This document shows, one piece after another, positions 23,584 through 36,996 of a stretch of DNA of 60,000 nt; position 1 is the stretch's first letter, and each line of letters opens with the position of its first letter. Location of the stretch: the NCBI RefSeq assembly GCF_963678635.1, contig NC_087063.1, forward strand, positions 74,919,617 through 74,979,616. The letters are read 5' to 3'. The DNA is from Symsagittifera roscoffensis. Its lineage: Eukaryota; Xenacoelomorpha; Acoela; Convolutidae. Below the pieces are notes generated by a model. It had not been told where the DNA came from and did not search any database. It worked only from the letters and a program-made list of their open reading frames with translations. The translations under genes were made by a program, and so were the position numbers.

Positions 23584-25347
23584 ATGTTCACCAACTTCAA
23601 CTCTTGGATCAAGAAAACTAAGACAGGCGCAGCCGACAAATCGCTGCTGCAACTCTTCGATTCAGTGAAAAATCGGCAAAACAAGACCTCCAGAGATTAC
23701 ATAACACGTTACCAAGGATCGCATTCGGACTGGAAACCAGAAAACTTTTCAATTGGTCAACGAGGTTTGTTACATCATGCTTGCGGAACCGGAAACCTCT
23801 CGGTTGTCAAAACCTTGACAGATGAGTTTAATTTTCCGATCGGTGACAATGCTGATTTTGAACTAGAGGACTTGGAGATGAAAAATGTCACGCCTCTTTA
23901 TGTTGCGACAGCAATGGGATATCTAAGCGTGGTTGCCCATCTTATTAAAAATGGAGCGGAAATCAACTGTTCGACAAATTTGAACGTCGGAGAAACGGCA
24001 CTCATTTCGGCGTGCAAAACTGGGAACCTAGACATGGTACAATTTCTCATCGAATCTGGGGCTTCAATTGATCTTGCCAAAAAAGGAAATGTTTCTCCCT
24101 TAATGGTTGCCTGTGAAAATGAGCATGCGGATGTCGTGAAACTATTGGTCGAATACGGAGCCGACTTCCATAGTTTCTATGACGTAAAAGAATATTCGGC
24201 TGCATATTATTGCGTAACCAACAAATCGAGCGATGTAATCGACTTCCTGCTGAAACAAAACCCGGAAATTTTATGCTACAAAACGGAGTCAGGCGAGAAT
24301 TTATTGAATTATGCAGCCATGAACGGTTCGGATTGCGTAATTGATTATATCATGCAAAATTACGTAGCCGAGTCCGAACAGTCCAAGTTTGTTACAGGAG
24401 CAGATAAGATCGAATTTCTCGATCTTGTTGCTTGTTCCAAACTTCTGAAGAAGACTTTTTCCGAAGAAGCACTAGCTCTTCTAAAACGGGCTTCGGAGCT
24501 AAGAGTGAATCTAGAAATTCCCAAAACGATCGAAACGCCTCTTTTCGAATTTGGAGAACAAAGCGAGTTCGAAAACATCTCTGAAATGGAAAAAGCTTTC
24601 CAAGATTTGAATCACGATTTTGTTCAACTACAAGTTTTTCTAATGCTGAAACGGATTCTAGGACTGAATAACAAATTCACAATTCATGCCTTGCGAAACT
24701 ATCTGCGTCATGTTAATGATAGCTCAAGGTTCTCCGATATCTATATCTATGCAATTGACATTCTGATTCCAGAAATCAACAATACGACATGCTCGTATGT
24801 AAAAGATCTAGTGGACGACCATGCAACCTTTTGCGGTACTGTTAAAAAATTCACAATCAACGAAATTTTGACATCTCTGAACGCCTGTCGAGATTTAGTC
24901 AAATTTTACGTGTACCAAACAGAAAACAGCTATGGTGAAATGAATATAACGGAAAAAAGTTTCGAAGCGCTTCTTACTTCTGTGTGTCGTTTCGTACTGG
25001 CGTTCTTGAGCAGCGATCAGTGTAATCAAGATATTCAAAGCGTTCCGATAGTTGTCGAAGAAATATTCAGTCTCTTAAAAACGGCCGAGCCTTTCCGAGA
25101 GTCTTTGTTGCGCCTTATTTTGGATCCATCAAGCTACAAAGTCCGAATGGGAAAACGAATAGCCGATTACCCAAGTCAAACTGCGATCCAATTGGTCGTG
25201 AATGCCTCGAAAACAGACTCACATGAAGCTGCTCTCAAGCAGTTTTCGGACAGTTTCGAAAAATTGTGCACTTCTAAGCAAAGAGCGGCTATATACAAAA
25301 TACTGGGCGGGGAACCAGCTGCATTAGTAGGAAATCACGAGGAATGA
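23584..25347 (+). CDS. FEM1-like ankyrin-repeat protein (CRL2 substrate receptor family), intronless
   Basis: The 587-aa single-exon protein has about five N-terminal ankyrin repeats (residues 60-255), for example TPLYVATAMGYLSVVAHLI and SPLMVACENEHADVVKLLV. These are followed by a TPR-like region with the FEM1-type RILGLNNKFT...LRNYLRH segment (about 356-376). A C-terminal segment ending DYPSQTAIQLVV (about 517-540) resembles the ankyrin with a YP...FPS signature in FEM1 proteins. FEM1 proteins present C-degron substrates to CUL2 ubiquitin ligase. This copy ends soon after that segment, so the last ankyrin repeats of typical FEM1 (about 620-650 aa, from memory) are missing. The start follows ACACAAAAATG, and AATAAA lies at 25499. 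The lack of introns suggests a retrocopy that stayed open or a lineage-specific intronless paralogue. I cannot tell FEM1A, B or C. Confidence 0.75.
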   Translation: MFTNFNSWIKKTKTGAADKSLLQLFDSVKNRQNKTSRDYITRYQGSHSDWKPENFSIGQRGLLHHACGTGNLSVVKTLTDEFNFPIGDNADFELEDLEMKNVTPLYVATAMGYLSVVAHLIKNGAEINCSTNLNVGETALISACKTGNLDMVQFLIESGASIDLAKKGNVSPLMVACENEHADVVKLLVEYGADFHSFYDVKEYSAAYYCVTNKSSDVIDFLLKQNPEILCYKTESGENLLNYAAMNGSDCVIDYIMQNYVAESEQSKFVTGADKIEFLDLVACSKLLKKTFSEEALALLKRASELRVNLEIPKTIETPLFEFGEQSEFENISEMEKAFQDLNHDFVQLQVFLMLKRILGLNNKFTIHALRNYLRHVNDSSRFSDIYIYAIDILIPEINNTTCSYVKDLVDDHATFCGTVKKFTINEILTSLNACRDLVKFYVYQTENSYGEMNITEKSFEALLTSVCRFVLAFLSSDQCNQDIQSVPIVVEEIFSLLKTAEPFRESLLRLILDPSSYKVRMGKRIADYPSQTAIQLVVNASKTDSHEAALKQFSDSFEKLCTSKQRAAIYKILGGEPAALVGNHEE

Positions 25348-26440
25348 AGCAGAACAATAATGAACAAAAAACTTTTCACAACTACTTCCAGAAAATTTTT
25401 AACAGCGCCAACTATTAAAAATATAAACACAAATTAAATTCTAATAATGAGAAAAAAATGCAATAATCTCGGAACTTGACTAGTTATAAAAAAATTGTAA
25501 TAAAGCCGTAAAAATAAAAAAATACACGGAGGCGAAGCAAAGTTTCGCACCCCCTGCGATACAACACAAACATAGCATGACAAACTAGCAGCTAAAAATT
25601 GAGACGAAAGTCGAAAATAAGGTTTAAAAACGTCGAGAAAAGCTAGATCTACCAACGTTTCCATATCTTTACCTTGAATAAAGTTCATTGAAAAATATGA
25701 CAAATAAGAAAATTGAAAGTTACAATTTGCATCAAAACAAAGCGGTATTAAAACCGACAATTTTTGCGCACACACCCGTTGAGCCAAAAAATAAAAAAAT
25801 GTTTTCATAGAAACTTCAAAGATATAAAACAGAAGACTCACCCGGACTTGTTTAGCTCATCTGCTTAGCTCATTCAACGATGCAAAAATTTGTTTAGCTC
25901 ATCTAACAATGCAATATGGTGCCACTAAGCCGATTAAGTATGAAACAAAAAAATTAAGAGGCACTTAGCATAGTGTTAAGGCGTTCACTTTGTTCTTCGT
26001 CAGATCGTGTAATCGATCCCCTGCCATAGCAAAGATATTTAGTGATGACCAGCGCTCAATTGACTTCTAGCTTCAGGTCTACCTCAGCCTTTGCCAATTT
26101 CGGATGCAAAATTGGAACACGTAAACGTTCTAGACGCAAAAAAAACGACCTTAAGTCGCATAAAAAGAGCTTCGCTTAACAAATAAACTCGGTCTGGAAT
26201 GTAGAGAAATAAGAGAAACGGACTTGGACAGGCTGGATAGCTTTTCATAGGTCCTCTGCGAATCGTAAAAACAACAATAATGCTTAAAAAATACATTAAG
26301 CCTAGCGAACAAAAAACGCAAACAAAATGAAAATAAACCGAACCTGAGTTGGTAAATTTAAATTAAACATAAAACACAAATATGGATTCGAATGGATTTG
26401 TAATTCAAGCGAGCTTATAAAAAGTCTGTTATGTGAAGAA
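25348..26440. other. Intergenic with SINE fragments
   Basis: It contains the FEM1-like 3' UTR and a CGGAGGCGAAGC...TTCGCACC core copy at about 25527-25560, related to the SINE tail. A tRNA-like segment lies at 25961-26030. No gene was recognised. Confidence 0.5.
25961..26030 (+). repeat. tRNA-like segment (SINE head or tRNA pseudogene)
   Basis: The A-box-like TTAGCATAGTGTTAAGGCG is followed about 33 bp later by a B-box-like GTGTAATCGATCCCC. No complete cloverleaf could be built by eye, so it is not a functional tRNA call. Confidence 0.5.
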
Positions 26441-27340
26441 AAATTGACACAGAGGCAAAGTTGCACTACGCATACACAATCAAAAACATGACCGATAACG
26501 CTACTGGGGAAAAACTGAATTTCTGAAGTGACGCACGCTAATTATGACGCATTAGCAGTACCAGTCAATTTGAAAAAAAATTACCAACTAACATGCCTCG
26601 ATTTATAGAGTAGTGTATGAAGCAGTAATAACATGAAAAAATGTAACAAAAATAAAACGACTTTTTTTTTTAATTTGAGATTTTTTGTGAAAATCATCCC
26701 GCCACACGCCATATTAAGTACAAAGTGATAAATTTCGCTCCTAGCAACAAATCAATTATGTCAAATAAGCTTGCCTTAAGCTCAGGTTAACAATACTTTT
26801 TGAATGATATAAAAAATTTCGTCAAAAATGGCTAGTTAAAAAGTCGAAATTTGTCTGAAGAAAAAAAAAACACCCGAGCACAAATATTCCGTTAATTTTG
26901 TTACGAAAGTCGGAACAATAATAGTCTGTTTTAATATCCCTGACATTGGCTATACTTTACAGCTAGTTATTGATCAAAATGAACACTTTTTTATCGCAAC
27001 AATATTTTCGACTTGGCTTGGAAAAAAAGATAATCATACTATAACACAAGCTTTGCTTGCGTAAATAAACGGCACAAGAATTTTTTTTATTGAAAATGAA
27101 TCAAAAAATAAAACTAAAAGTCCGCATAAAAAATGGAATCTCAATTGCCTCCATCAATGAGTTTTCGAAAATGACATTCAGGAATGTAGAAGAAAGCTGA
27201 ACCAAACTAAACCAGAAAAACAAACAAACGGACGAGACCAAAAAAGCAGTGAATTTCTAGCTTCAACAAAGAGGTCCCGGCCGGACTAGAATCACAAGCC
27301 TATAAATCGAATCGCTGAGTGGTTGATTGATTTTGGATAT
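26440..27340 (-). mobile_element. tRNA-derived SINE-like element, diverged copy
   Basis: It shares the core GACACAGAGGCAAAG (26447) and the head ending GGCCGGGACC (minus strand, about 27272-27345) with the elements at 440-1050 and 6191-6802. The middle (26700-26935) is occupied by the dispersed repeat also found at 22851-23230. The part beyond 27380 still aligns loosely to about 1130-1190. Confidence 0.5.
26700..26935. repeat. Dispersed repeat, copy 2
   Basis: This is the diverged partner of 22851-23230, sharing CACGCCATATTAAGTACAAA and TTACGAAAGTCGGAACAA. No terminal repeats were recognised. Confidence 0.65.
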
Positions 27341-28109
27341 AACATGAAGCAAGGTGAAACTTCTGCGAAATCTTGTGAATAAAGTTGTTTAAGGGGGAAA
27401 ATTCTAGTACCCGATTGCAACACCTAGCTTATGGCAAGGGTAATAATCCAGCAAACTACACACAACTTGAACTGGGATCTTGTTAACTATCCCCCTTGTA
27501 TAGTTTTTTAGTACCTTGTTTTTACAGCACAAAAAATGAACTATAAAGCAGTCAACTACTTATTGACCTCAAAAAACTTACATTATTGACCTCAAACACT
27601 TCCGCACCTTCCTAACTCGGTTCGAAACCCCCCGCTAAAATCCTTTTTGTTTTTTAAGTAAAACTCATCAATTTAGTTCATAAAACGGCTTTGGCCAACC
27701 TTGATTGACAGGTTTTTGTCTCACAAAACCGTGTTTTACTAAAATTGTGGACTTGATCACACGCTTAAAATTGGTGTTGATTCAACGTGTCTTTTTTATG
27801 ATTGAAAAACATGAACATAAAAAAATTATGCTGTTTTGAGCCTAATAAAAAGCCAATTCTGCCAAAAACTATTCGATTGTCCGTTTTTTCAAAATACAGT
27901 TTAAAGCATCTGAAGTATTTCATCAGCACATTTTTAGTGCTAGTAACCGGGAAATTCCTGCACGTCCTTTAGAAGAGATTGGTATATCGGCATATGATGT
28001 ACGCGGTTGGGCCATTTTCTAGAAACATTTGGAGCAATTTGGCAGAATTCAAGCAGCACTTATCAAAATTGAAGCAGTTTGACAAAGTTAAAGCAGTAAT
28101 TGGAGGCAA

Positions 28110-28180
28110 ACATTGCTTGGCTGTGTAGTAATAGCATCTCAGCCAGTCACATTGGAGACCGCGCGTCAATTCCCCACTGA
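28110..28180 (+). repeat. tRNA-Asp-like pseudogene or SINE head
   Basis: The segment reads like a tRNA: D-arm region TGTAGTAATAGCATCTC, anticodon-loop region CCAGTCACA (GTC, Asp), variable region GGAGACC, and a T-arm-like GTCAATTCCCCAC. Acceptor-stem pairing is poor, so it is probably a pseudogene or retroposon promoter. Confidence 0.55.
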
Positions 28181-30324
28181 AGAGCCACTAAATATCACTT
28201 TTAAGCAGTAATCGAAGAATTTGCAGCTTAGTCAACGGATATCGAGTGAGGGGTAAGAACACTGGAGTGTCACTGTGACCAGTGCTTCGACAGAGGATGG
28301 AATGCACAAATAGCGGCGAGCAGCGCAAGTGACCAGATGCTCAGAAATTGAGTATCGGCTGATTGTCTCAAAACGCTAAAAACCGTAAGAAAAACCCAAC
28401 CCACTTTTTCTATCTTGTCGAAAAAGTCGAGAAATTAGACAATGAATTTGAAACTCAAAGCTTGAAATTTATTTCATTTCTAGAACTTTGTTGCTGATTT
28501 ATGAGTGCTAAATATTGAGGCTGTTTATAAAGACTAAAGTGCACAATGGCAAAACACGGCAACGGGTACTAGACACTTTTTTCGATAAAATACCCTAACT
28601 CAAAAAGCAAGTGACTCAAATGTTTGCTGAAAAGGATTGGCCAAAAACTTGGACCCCTATATAATAGCAAGTGTTATGACTTTTTGTAAGATTTTGGGCC
28701 TATATTTTGAAACAAATTTGTTACCCCCAAAAAACGTCAAAAATCAATTAAAAAATGAGCTGAAAATGGACTTTTTTTTAGAAAAAGTAACGCCCTCGAA
28801 CGGAACGCTTGAAAACTTCAGTCTGACCTATATCAATTATAGAAAAAAACGGTCATAAAAATTAGATTAAGCTCCAGTGACCTCAGAGTCGTTAAAAGGA
28901 CTTCGAATTAATTTATACAACGCCCCTTAAGATAAGTAGAAGAAATTCTTGAAATATATAAATCCGCAGCGTCCGTTATTTGGTGTAAAACCAAGAGTGA
29001 TTTTTATTTTCGTTGAAATTTCTGTGTATCACGCGCTAAAAAAGTTACCCGCGTCACTCGCTGATTAATTTGCTGATACTTATCTAACCATAACTAAACT
29101 AGGTTTTAATCCAAACGCTGTCGGCCTCCGTAGGGCTGTACAACACTATTATAAGTTTTAAGTTACTTTTATACAATCACTCGAACATCGTGATTTGGCA
29201 CGGCGTCATTATTAATTCAGTTAGAAGGCATCGCTGCAATAACTTAAAGTGTTTGTCCGAAGATAAATTTGCAGCCACCGTGAAAAATTACCGAGGTAAA
29301 ATTAGTGCCATTGTGAACTGTCAACGCACGGGAACTGAGGAAATACTTGAGAAAGTAAATAACTCAGGTATTCTAACCACCAGTATAGTCAATTATTTGA
29401 TATCAAAACGTAAAGCTAAGGACAAGCGGTTACGACAAAAGTACTTACCTTTACACCAGCCCGATAAATTAGAAGTAAAACATTCCCGATCCTTCGCGGG
29501 TACGGCAAGAGCTAAGGGGGGGGGGGGGGGGAGAAAATGCATAAAAAGCAACGCGCGATTTTCAAGCAATAAACTCATTTTGGTCAAATTGCAGAAGCAT
29601 CTAGCGGAAACATATAGGTGTTTAGCTGGGCAGTTTGGTCTTGTAAAGGTCGTATTGATTGTTGCATTCGTGTTACAGTGCGTTCATGTCTTTTTGTTTT
29701 TTTTTGCATTGAATTAAGATTTAAACTGTCCCTCTCTTGAAATGAAAAGTGTATTTATAAGTTTGCTATAATGAACCAGGATTTAAACTGCAAGGTACAG
29801 AAGCTTTTTGAGTCTCGGCGTAAATTGGGAATTAAGCTCTTCAATATTCATAAATACATTCAAAAAGCCATAGAATATAAAAAAAACGTAAGGTTATTCT
29901 TGAAAACTGCATCAAAAATGCGAATAATTTCCTGAACAAGGCTTTTCTTTAATGAATGATCAGATTAGTCAAATGGTCGAAAAAGCTACTAATAGAGATA
30001 AGATTTGTGATAAATTGGAACAGTGGCTTGACCTGATGACGAAACGACACGATGAAGTAAGACAGAAAGCTAAGAATGATATACGATCTGAGAAACAAGC
30101 AAGCTCCGTTTTATGGCGAGCGGGGAAAGGGCTTCATTGAAAATTTCCGAAAAAGCTTAAGGTTGACATCGATCTAGGGTAACAGATCAGAGTAAACGAG
30201 TCTCAATCACTTCCAGGCAACGGAAAAAGAATTAACGTAGCTATGTTGAGAACAGAAGAAGTCGAGGGAGAAGACTCCGACTATGGTGTCTTGCTTCATA
30301 GTCTTGGCGTCATTGTTGCCAAGC

Positions 30325-30712
30325 AGAAAAACGCACAGAAACTTTGGTGAAAAATGCGCCAAACTTGAATATAGCATTTACCGTAACCGAACCGACCGCA
30401 TACACTTCTGGATTAGATACAGTTCAGTATTACGCCCTGGTGGATGTCGTTCCTGCATGTAACGCCCAATTAGGTGGTTTGTCTTCAACATTGATGCATG
30501 AGATCTTGGCAAGCTCTCATAGAGAAACAGCAGAAAAACGCACAGAAACTTTGGTGGAAAATGCGCCAAACTTGAATATAGCATTTACCGTAACCGAACC
30601 GACCGCATACACTTCTGGATTAGATCCAGTTCAGTATTACGACCTGGTGGATGTCGTTCCTGCATGTAACGCCCAATTAGGTGGTTTGTCTTCAACAATG
30701 ATGCATGGGGCT
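30325..30712 (+). repeat. 206-bp coding-like tandem duplication
   Basis: Two copies start at 30325 and 30531. Read in the frame of 30344-30715 they give two nearly identical blocks, each containing EPTAYTSGLD and VDVVPACNAQLGGLSST. The few differences include both silent and amino-acid changes. The product is unrecognised. Confidence 0.8.
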
Positions 30713-30928
30713 TGAGGCATGCCAATTACTCCTAAATCCCGTACGCAGATTGCTGCCGGCCCTAATACTCAGCAGAAATTCGGCGAAAATGGGTCAAATA
30801 AAAATAAAAATGAGATATAACCCCATCGGTTTTTGGTTGCAAACCAGTGGATTAATGTTTATCCCACCATGTCTGTTAAATTCGAAAAATTTCCGTCAAC
30901 GTATTTGAATTTACTTCCTCCTACTGGA

Positions 30929-31068
30929 TATTTTTCGACAGCGTCCCCTGCAGGTCATCCCACTTAATTCAACCAGTTCTATAAACCGAACCTGCAACTG
31001 CAGTTTGTAGCCCGTTAACGATGAATGAAACATCGCACGTATTTAAGGCGGTATCACCAGTTGCCCCA
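30929..31068 (+). repeat. Direct repeat, left copy (partner 31986-32142)
   Basis: Both copies run from TTTTTCGACAGCG through CCTGCAGGTCATC and CAACCAGTTCTATA to the GATGAATGAAACATCGCACG block. They differ by small indels and substitutions. The reading frame around the left copy is interrupted by stops. Confidence 0.75.
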
Positions 31069-31985
31069 TCAAAATCTGTTACATTCCCGTACAATAGCTG
31101 TGGGTCAATTTACAATTTCACTCCGCCACGTTAGTACCTTTGCTATAATCCAGTAAGCGACACACAATTTGAACTGGGATCTTGTTCGCTATCTCCCCTC
31201 GCATTTTCCTATAGTGCCTTGGAACGAATCCACCATCCCATATTTAGAAGGTTTGAATAGTTAAGCTTATCTGAGTTTTGTACCTTGTAACAAATATCCC
31301 CTTGGAAAGGGGATGGGAGTAGTTAAAGTTAACAAGATCCCTTCCACTGTATCTAGTATGAAGTGCATTTGAGTTATAGCCCTTGAAAAACACCGTCATG
31401 GTTTGAATTGGTTTTCAAACAGGTAAAAACGCGTCGATAGATCGTACGAGTGACGCTTCATGGAATACATGTCATACAGTAGAACCCCTAATAAATTCGC
31501 TCAATTTATATTACTGATTGCAAAATTTCTTGCAAAATTATCGCCTATTTCAGCATATTTGCTAACGAATAGGCATTAACAAAATGTTTTCTGTTCGTAC
31601 TTAAATGATTAAGCGTCTCAGTTTAAGAACTTTCTGTAGTATGAGTTTGTTAAAAGGCCTCGTGTTACTTCAACTTTTTGATCGGTCTAGAAAAAGGCAA
31701 CCCATATCTCCAGTATAGTTTATTGTTCCGACAATTGAAAATGGGAAGAACTTTGTATTTGGATGTGTTTTGGTTTTTTTTCCGTTTGTGTTCCAGGCAA
31801 AATAACTTGCCACAAACAATCATCAGAAAAAGCTGATTGAAATATCAAATTGAAGTTTTTTCAGTAGTGATTCGAACGAAAATCAAAAAAATCCAAAAAG
31901 TATTCCGTGTTGAGAATGTTTTTTTTAGCTTTTGTGTCAAAAGCAAGAAAGGCGAGCGAGTGAGTCTTATGAGTTTAAATCACAG

Positions 31986-32142
31986 CGCCCATTTTTCGAC
32001 AGCGCCTCCTGCAGGTCATCATATTTACTTCAACCAGTTCTATAGACCGCAACGCCGACTCCTGCAGTTTGTACCCCGATAACGATGAATGAAACATCGC
32101 ACGTATTTAAGGCGACAGCACCAGTTGCCCCTCCAAAATCAT
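31986..32142 (+). repeat. Direct repeat, right copy (partner 30929-31068)
   Basis: About 1.05 kb after the left copy, this one carries the same block in the same orientation and lies at the end of an unrecognised open frame (31837-32082). Confidence 0.75.
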
Positions 32143-32485
32143 GTATGAAAAAATGCGATTCCATACCTACAGAAAATTGCATTAACATTGATTAGTGATT
32201 TTTTAAATTTGGAAATTGTTTGATAAGCATTTTTCCGTGATCCAAAAAAAGGATTTTGCATTTGTTATCTTCAATTTTTTGTAGTACTTGAGTCGCAACA
32301 AGTGTGTATGGTAAGCATTTTTACATACATAAAAATTGAATGAGTAGCATTCTTGGTCAATCCGGGTTCTAGGTTTTGTTCAGATCTTACCATAAACTTG
32401 CTTAGCTCAAGTTTACATGATCTTCTCTTTACTTTCGAGCAAAGTCTGCTTTCAGATGTTTTATTAGCCACCGGTCCTGCTCAGT

Positions 32486-32587
32486 GCAGGACTAACCTCG
32501 GGGGAGGGAGATGAAATGTGCCTAGGCGACGCGTGCCTAAGAGTCAGGTTGTGTGACGTGAGCCTAAACCACTCGGCCACGGCTGCT
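32486..32587 (-). repeat. tRNA-Ser/Leu-like pseudogene or SINE head
   Basis: On the minus strand it starts GCAGCCGTGGCCGAGTGG, a textbook A-box region of a class II tRNA. About 75 bp on it has AGGTTAGTCCTGC, a B box with a short deletion. The middle is too long and unpaired for a functional tRNA. Confidence 0.6.
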
Positions 32588-32589
32588 CT

Positions 32590-33147
32590 ACTTTCAGATG
32601 GTAATATTCGCTCATGCTAATTTGTTCATGCTTTCACAGAGTTAAATGAAAAGCCATTTTACCAGACTTCTAGGTTCAAACTCCTAGGTACTTCCGCAAT
32701 TCGTTTTTTCACCATTCGAAAGATGCTTAAAGTGCAAAAATCATACATCTTATAGACACGCTAATTAAGTTTGATTATCGGTTATTCTACTCTTTCCTTT
32801 TTTGCAAATCAGTACCTTCCTTTCAACTTAAAAGCAAAAACGCACATAATATTTTAGTTTCTTTGTATTGCACAGTATCAAAAGCACAGCTTCTTACATT
32901 GCAGCAACTTAAAAGCCCAACAGTTACAAAATCCAAATCAAATCAGATCCAAATCAATCATAGACATGCATAATTATAGTAATCTTAGCCGCATATCAGT
33001 AATCATTTCAAAAGGTAGAAGTCATTTTCAATTTTGACACATTTGTTTACTTTAACTAGCAGTTCAAATACAGAACTTTCGACAATTCATGGATTAGTTA
33101 TATTCCGCCGCAAATCATCTACTTGGTTCCTTTGTAGTCCTATTTTT
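32590..33147. other. Alpha-tubulin 3' flank
   Basis: The AT-rich stretch downstream of the tubulin stop (gene on minus strand) has no other gene or repeat that I recognise. No clear AATAAA was seen close to the stop. Confidence 0.4.
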
Positions 33148-35324
<2,177 letters not shown>

Positions 35325-35597
35325 GGGGTTTAGGAACTTAGACGACAGGAAATTAGACGATCAGAAAATAACGGAAGACAATAACTTGCGTGCAAATTGC
35401 GTGAAACTTATTTACACACTTGAATTATCTTTTGGCTAAGAAAATATTGGGTGTCCAATTTAGACAATTTGCATGCAACTTGCGTGAATTTTGTGTACAG
35501 ACTTGAATTAACTTTTGTCTGAGTAAATCCTGGTTGTCCGTAAATTTCGTTTCTTTACGGTCGTCTAATTTGCTTGTCGTCTAATTTCCTAGGCCCC
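35325..35597. mobile_element. MITE with TIRs and 9-bp TSD
   Basis: The element is 273 bp. The left end GGGGTTTAGGAA and the right end TTTCCTAGGCCCC are inverted, with further inverted TTAGACGAC/GTCGTCTAA blocks inside. It is flanked on both sides by AGTTTTTGC. Inside, an AACTTGCGTG...ACACTTGAATTA block occurs twice in tandem. Non-coding. Confidence 0.85.
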
Positions 35598-35629
35598 AGT
35601 TTTTGCACCCGTACAGAGTTATTAAATTC

Positions 35630-35850
35630 GCTCGTCATTAAATTACTGGCACATTTCCTCCCTCGAATTGTACATTAGGAAAGCGGCGGTCAATTAACTG
35701 TGTAATAAGTTACGTGCGAAACATGTGAAGACGAAATGTGAAAATATTAGGGGCGCAATGCGTGAGGAGTGAAATGTGCCTTTAGATTTAAGACGGGCAA
35801 AATGCCACTAGATTTAAGAGGGGCGAAACGTGGGATATTCAAGAAAACTA
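35630..35850. repeat. GGGGCGAAATGTG-motif repeat (relative of 8715-8945)
   Basis: It holds several degenerate GGGGCGAAACGTG, GAGTGAAATGTG and CACATTTCCTCCC motifs and ends GAGGGGCGAAACGTGGG. It matches the intron-1 repeat in reverse orientation, including the AATTGTACATTAGGAAAG / CTTTCTTAATGTACATT segment. Confidence 0.7.
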
Positions 35851-36152
35851 GTCATTAATTTTAAAATGTGTCTGATAAATATTACTTACGATGTTTACAG
35901 AAATACTGATATTTCCCAGCTCAAACTAAAAAAAAAAAGCAAATTAATGAAACAGTCAGACAAGATGCCAAAATAAAGAACAAAAAACTGTTTTTAATAT
36001 TGATAAGACAAATCATTAGCTTCAAGAAAATAATTTGCTTGGCAATCTAACATTTATTGCTTCCAAGAGGTCTGAAAAAGCCGTACATTGCAATCGTGGC
36101 TTTTTTAAAATATGAAATCAAATCGAATATTTATATTCAACTTAACTCATTA

Positions 36153-36356
36153 GGATCTACTTAACAATTGCCCCCCCCCCCTTGGTATCTACTTAAGAAT
36201 TGCCACCCCTATTAATGAAAGCAGTAAATTAGCACTGAGCTTTCTATTGAGAATTAGAATTTTGCTGCATTCTGATTGGTCGAAAATGCGTTATTTTAAT
36301 CTACTTTACAATTGCCCCCCTTTCTTAAAAGGGGGAGGCAATTATTAAGTAGATCC
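36153..36356. mobile_element. Small MITE with TIRs
   Basis: The ends GGATCTACTTAACAATTGCC and GGCAATTATTAAGTAGATCC are inverted repeats. Flanks ACTCATTA and AATCATTA agree at 7 of 8 positions, suggesting an 8-bp target duplication. The element contains poly-C tracts and internal partial copies of the terminal sequence. Non-coding. Confidence 0.8.
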
Positions 36357-36696
36357 AATCATTATTGCACAAGTCATCTTATTTCGAGTCCGCATTCCCT
36401 TTCATAATTAATAGCATAAAACGATGAAAAATTTCAACTTGAAATCGGTTTTAGTCAAGATAATTTGGAATCAAAAACTGGATATGAATTAGCCTGCTAC
36501 AGAGTTAAATATCTGAGAAATTATTTGAACCTTTATTTTAACAGGAACCAAACAAGATTCAACGGCTCACTTTTTTTTCTAAGTAACCAAAAAATGTATC
36601 AAGCTGTTTCATAAAAGTAAAGATAAAATTGGATTATTTAACAATTGATTAAACTCAAAAAATATATAACTATTGCAGGTTACTTAAGCAGACAAA

Positions 36697-36996
36697 ATGG
36701 AATCGCGAGAATCTTTTATGCTCGGAACTTATGTCATAAAATTGACTCAGTTCGAGAAAACTGGGTCAATAGGTAATTTTATTACTCCGCTGGGAAATAA
36801 AAATAAAATTGTTTTCAAGCTATATGCGCTACACAAATGCATAAAACATAGCTTAACATTTGAAGAGCGCCAGCTTGGGCGGACACTGAAGGCTATCCAG
36901 CCTGTTCAAAGTGCCGCGAAATCTAAGAAATTAAATTCACTTTCGAAACTGAAAGGCTTTCAGCTCTTATCGCGCCATCTCTGCTTTCAAAAATGA
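36697..36996 (+). CDS. Small open frame, unrecognised
   Basis: A 99-codon frame begins at ATG after AGACAAA. The product is basic, Lys/Leu/Ser-rich and without recognised motif or membrane segment. It could be chance or a spliced exon. I give it little weight because it has no supporting neighbours. Confidence 0.15.
   Translation: MESRESFMLGTYVIKLTQFEKTGSIGNFITPLGNKNKIVFKLYALHKCIKHSLTFEERQLGRTLKAIQPVQSAAKSKKLNSLSKLKGFQLLSRHLCFQK

Larger units (their letters stand above)
28190..32480. other. Intergenic with decayed coding-like fragments
   Basis: Short open frames lie in a row on the plus strand at 29190-29717 (175 codons, broken in character by a poly-G run at 29517-29531), 29771-29935, 29952-30140 and 30344-30715. 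I do not recognise their products. Frames shift and stops intervene, as in a decayed mobile or viral element. Related blocks at 30929-31068 and 31986-32142 are copies of each other. Confidence 0.45.

Noticed and set aside
25434-25841. 135-codon minus-strand open frame after the FEM1-like gene
   Set aside because: Hydrophobic by composition. It overlaps the 3' UTR and a SINE core, and no motif supports it.
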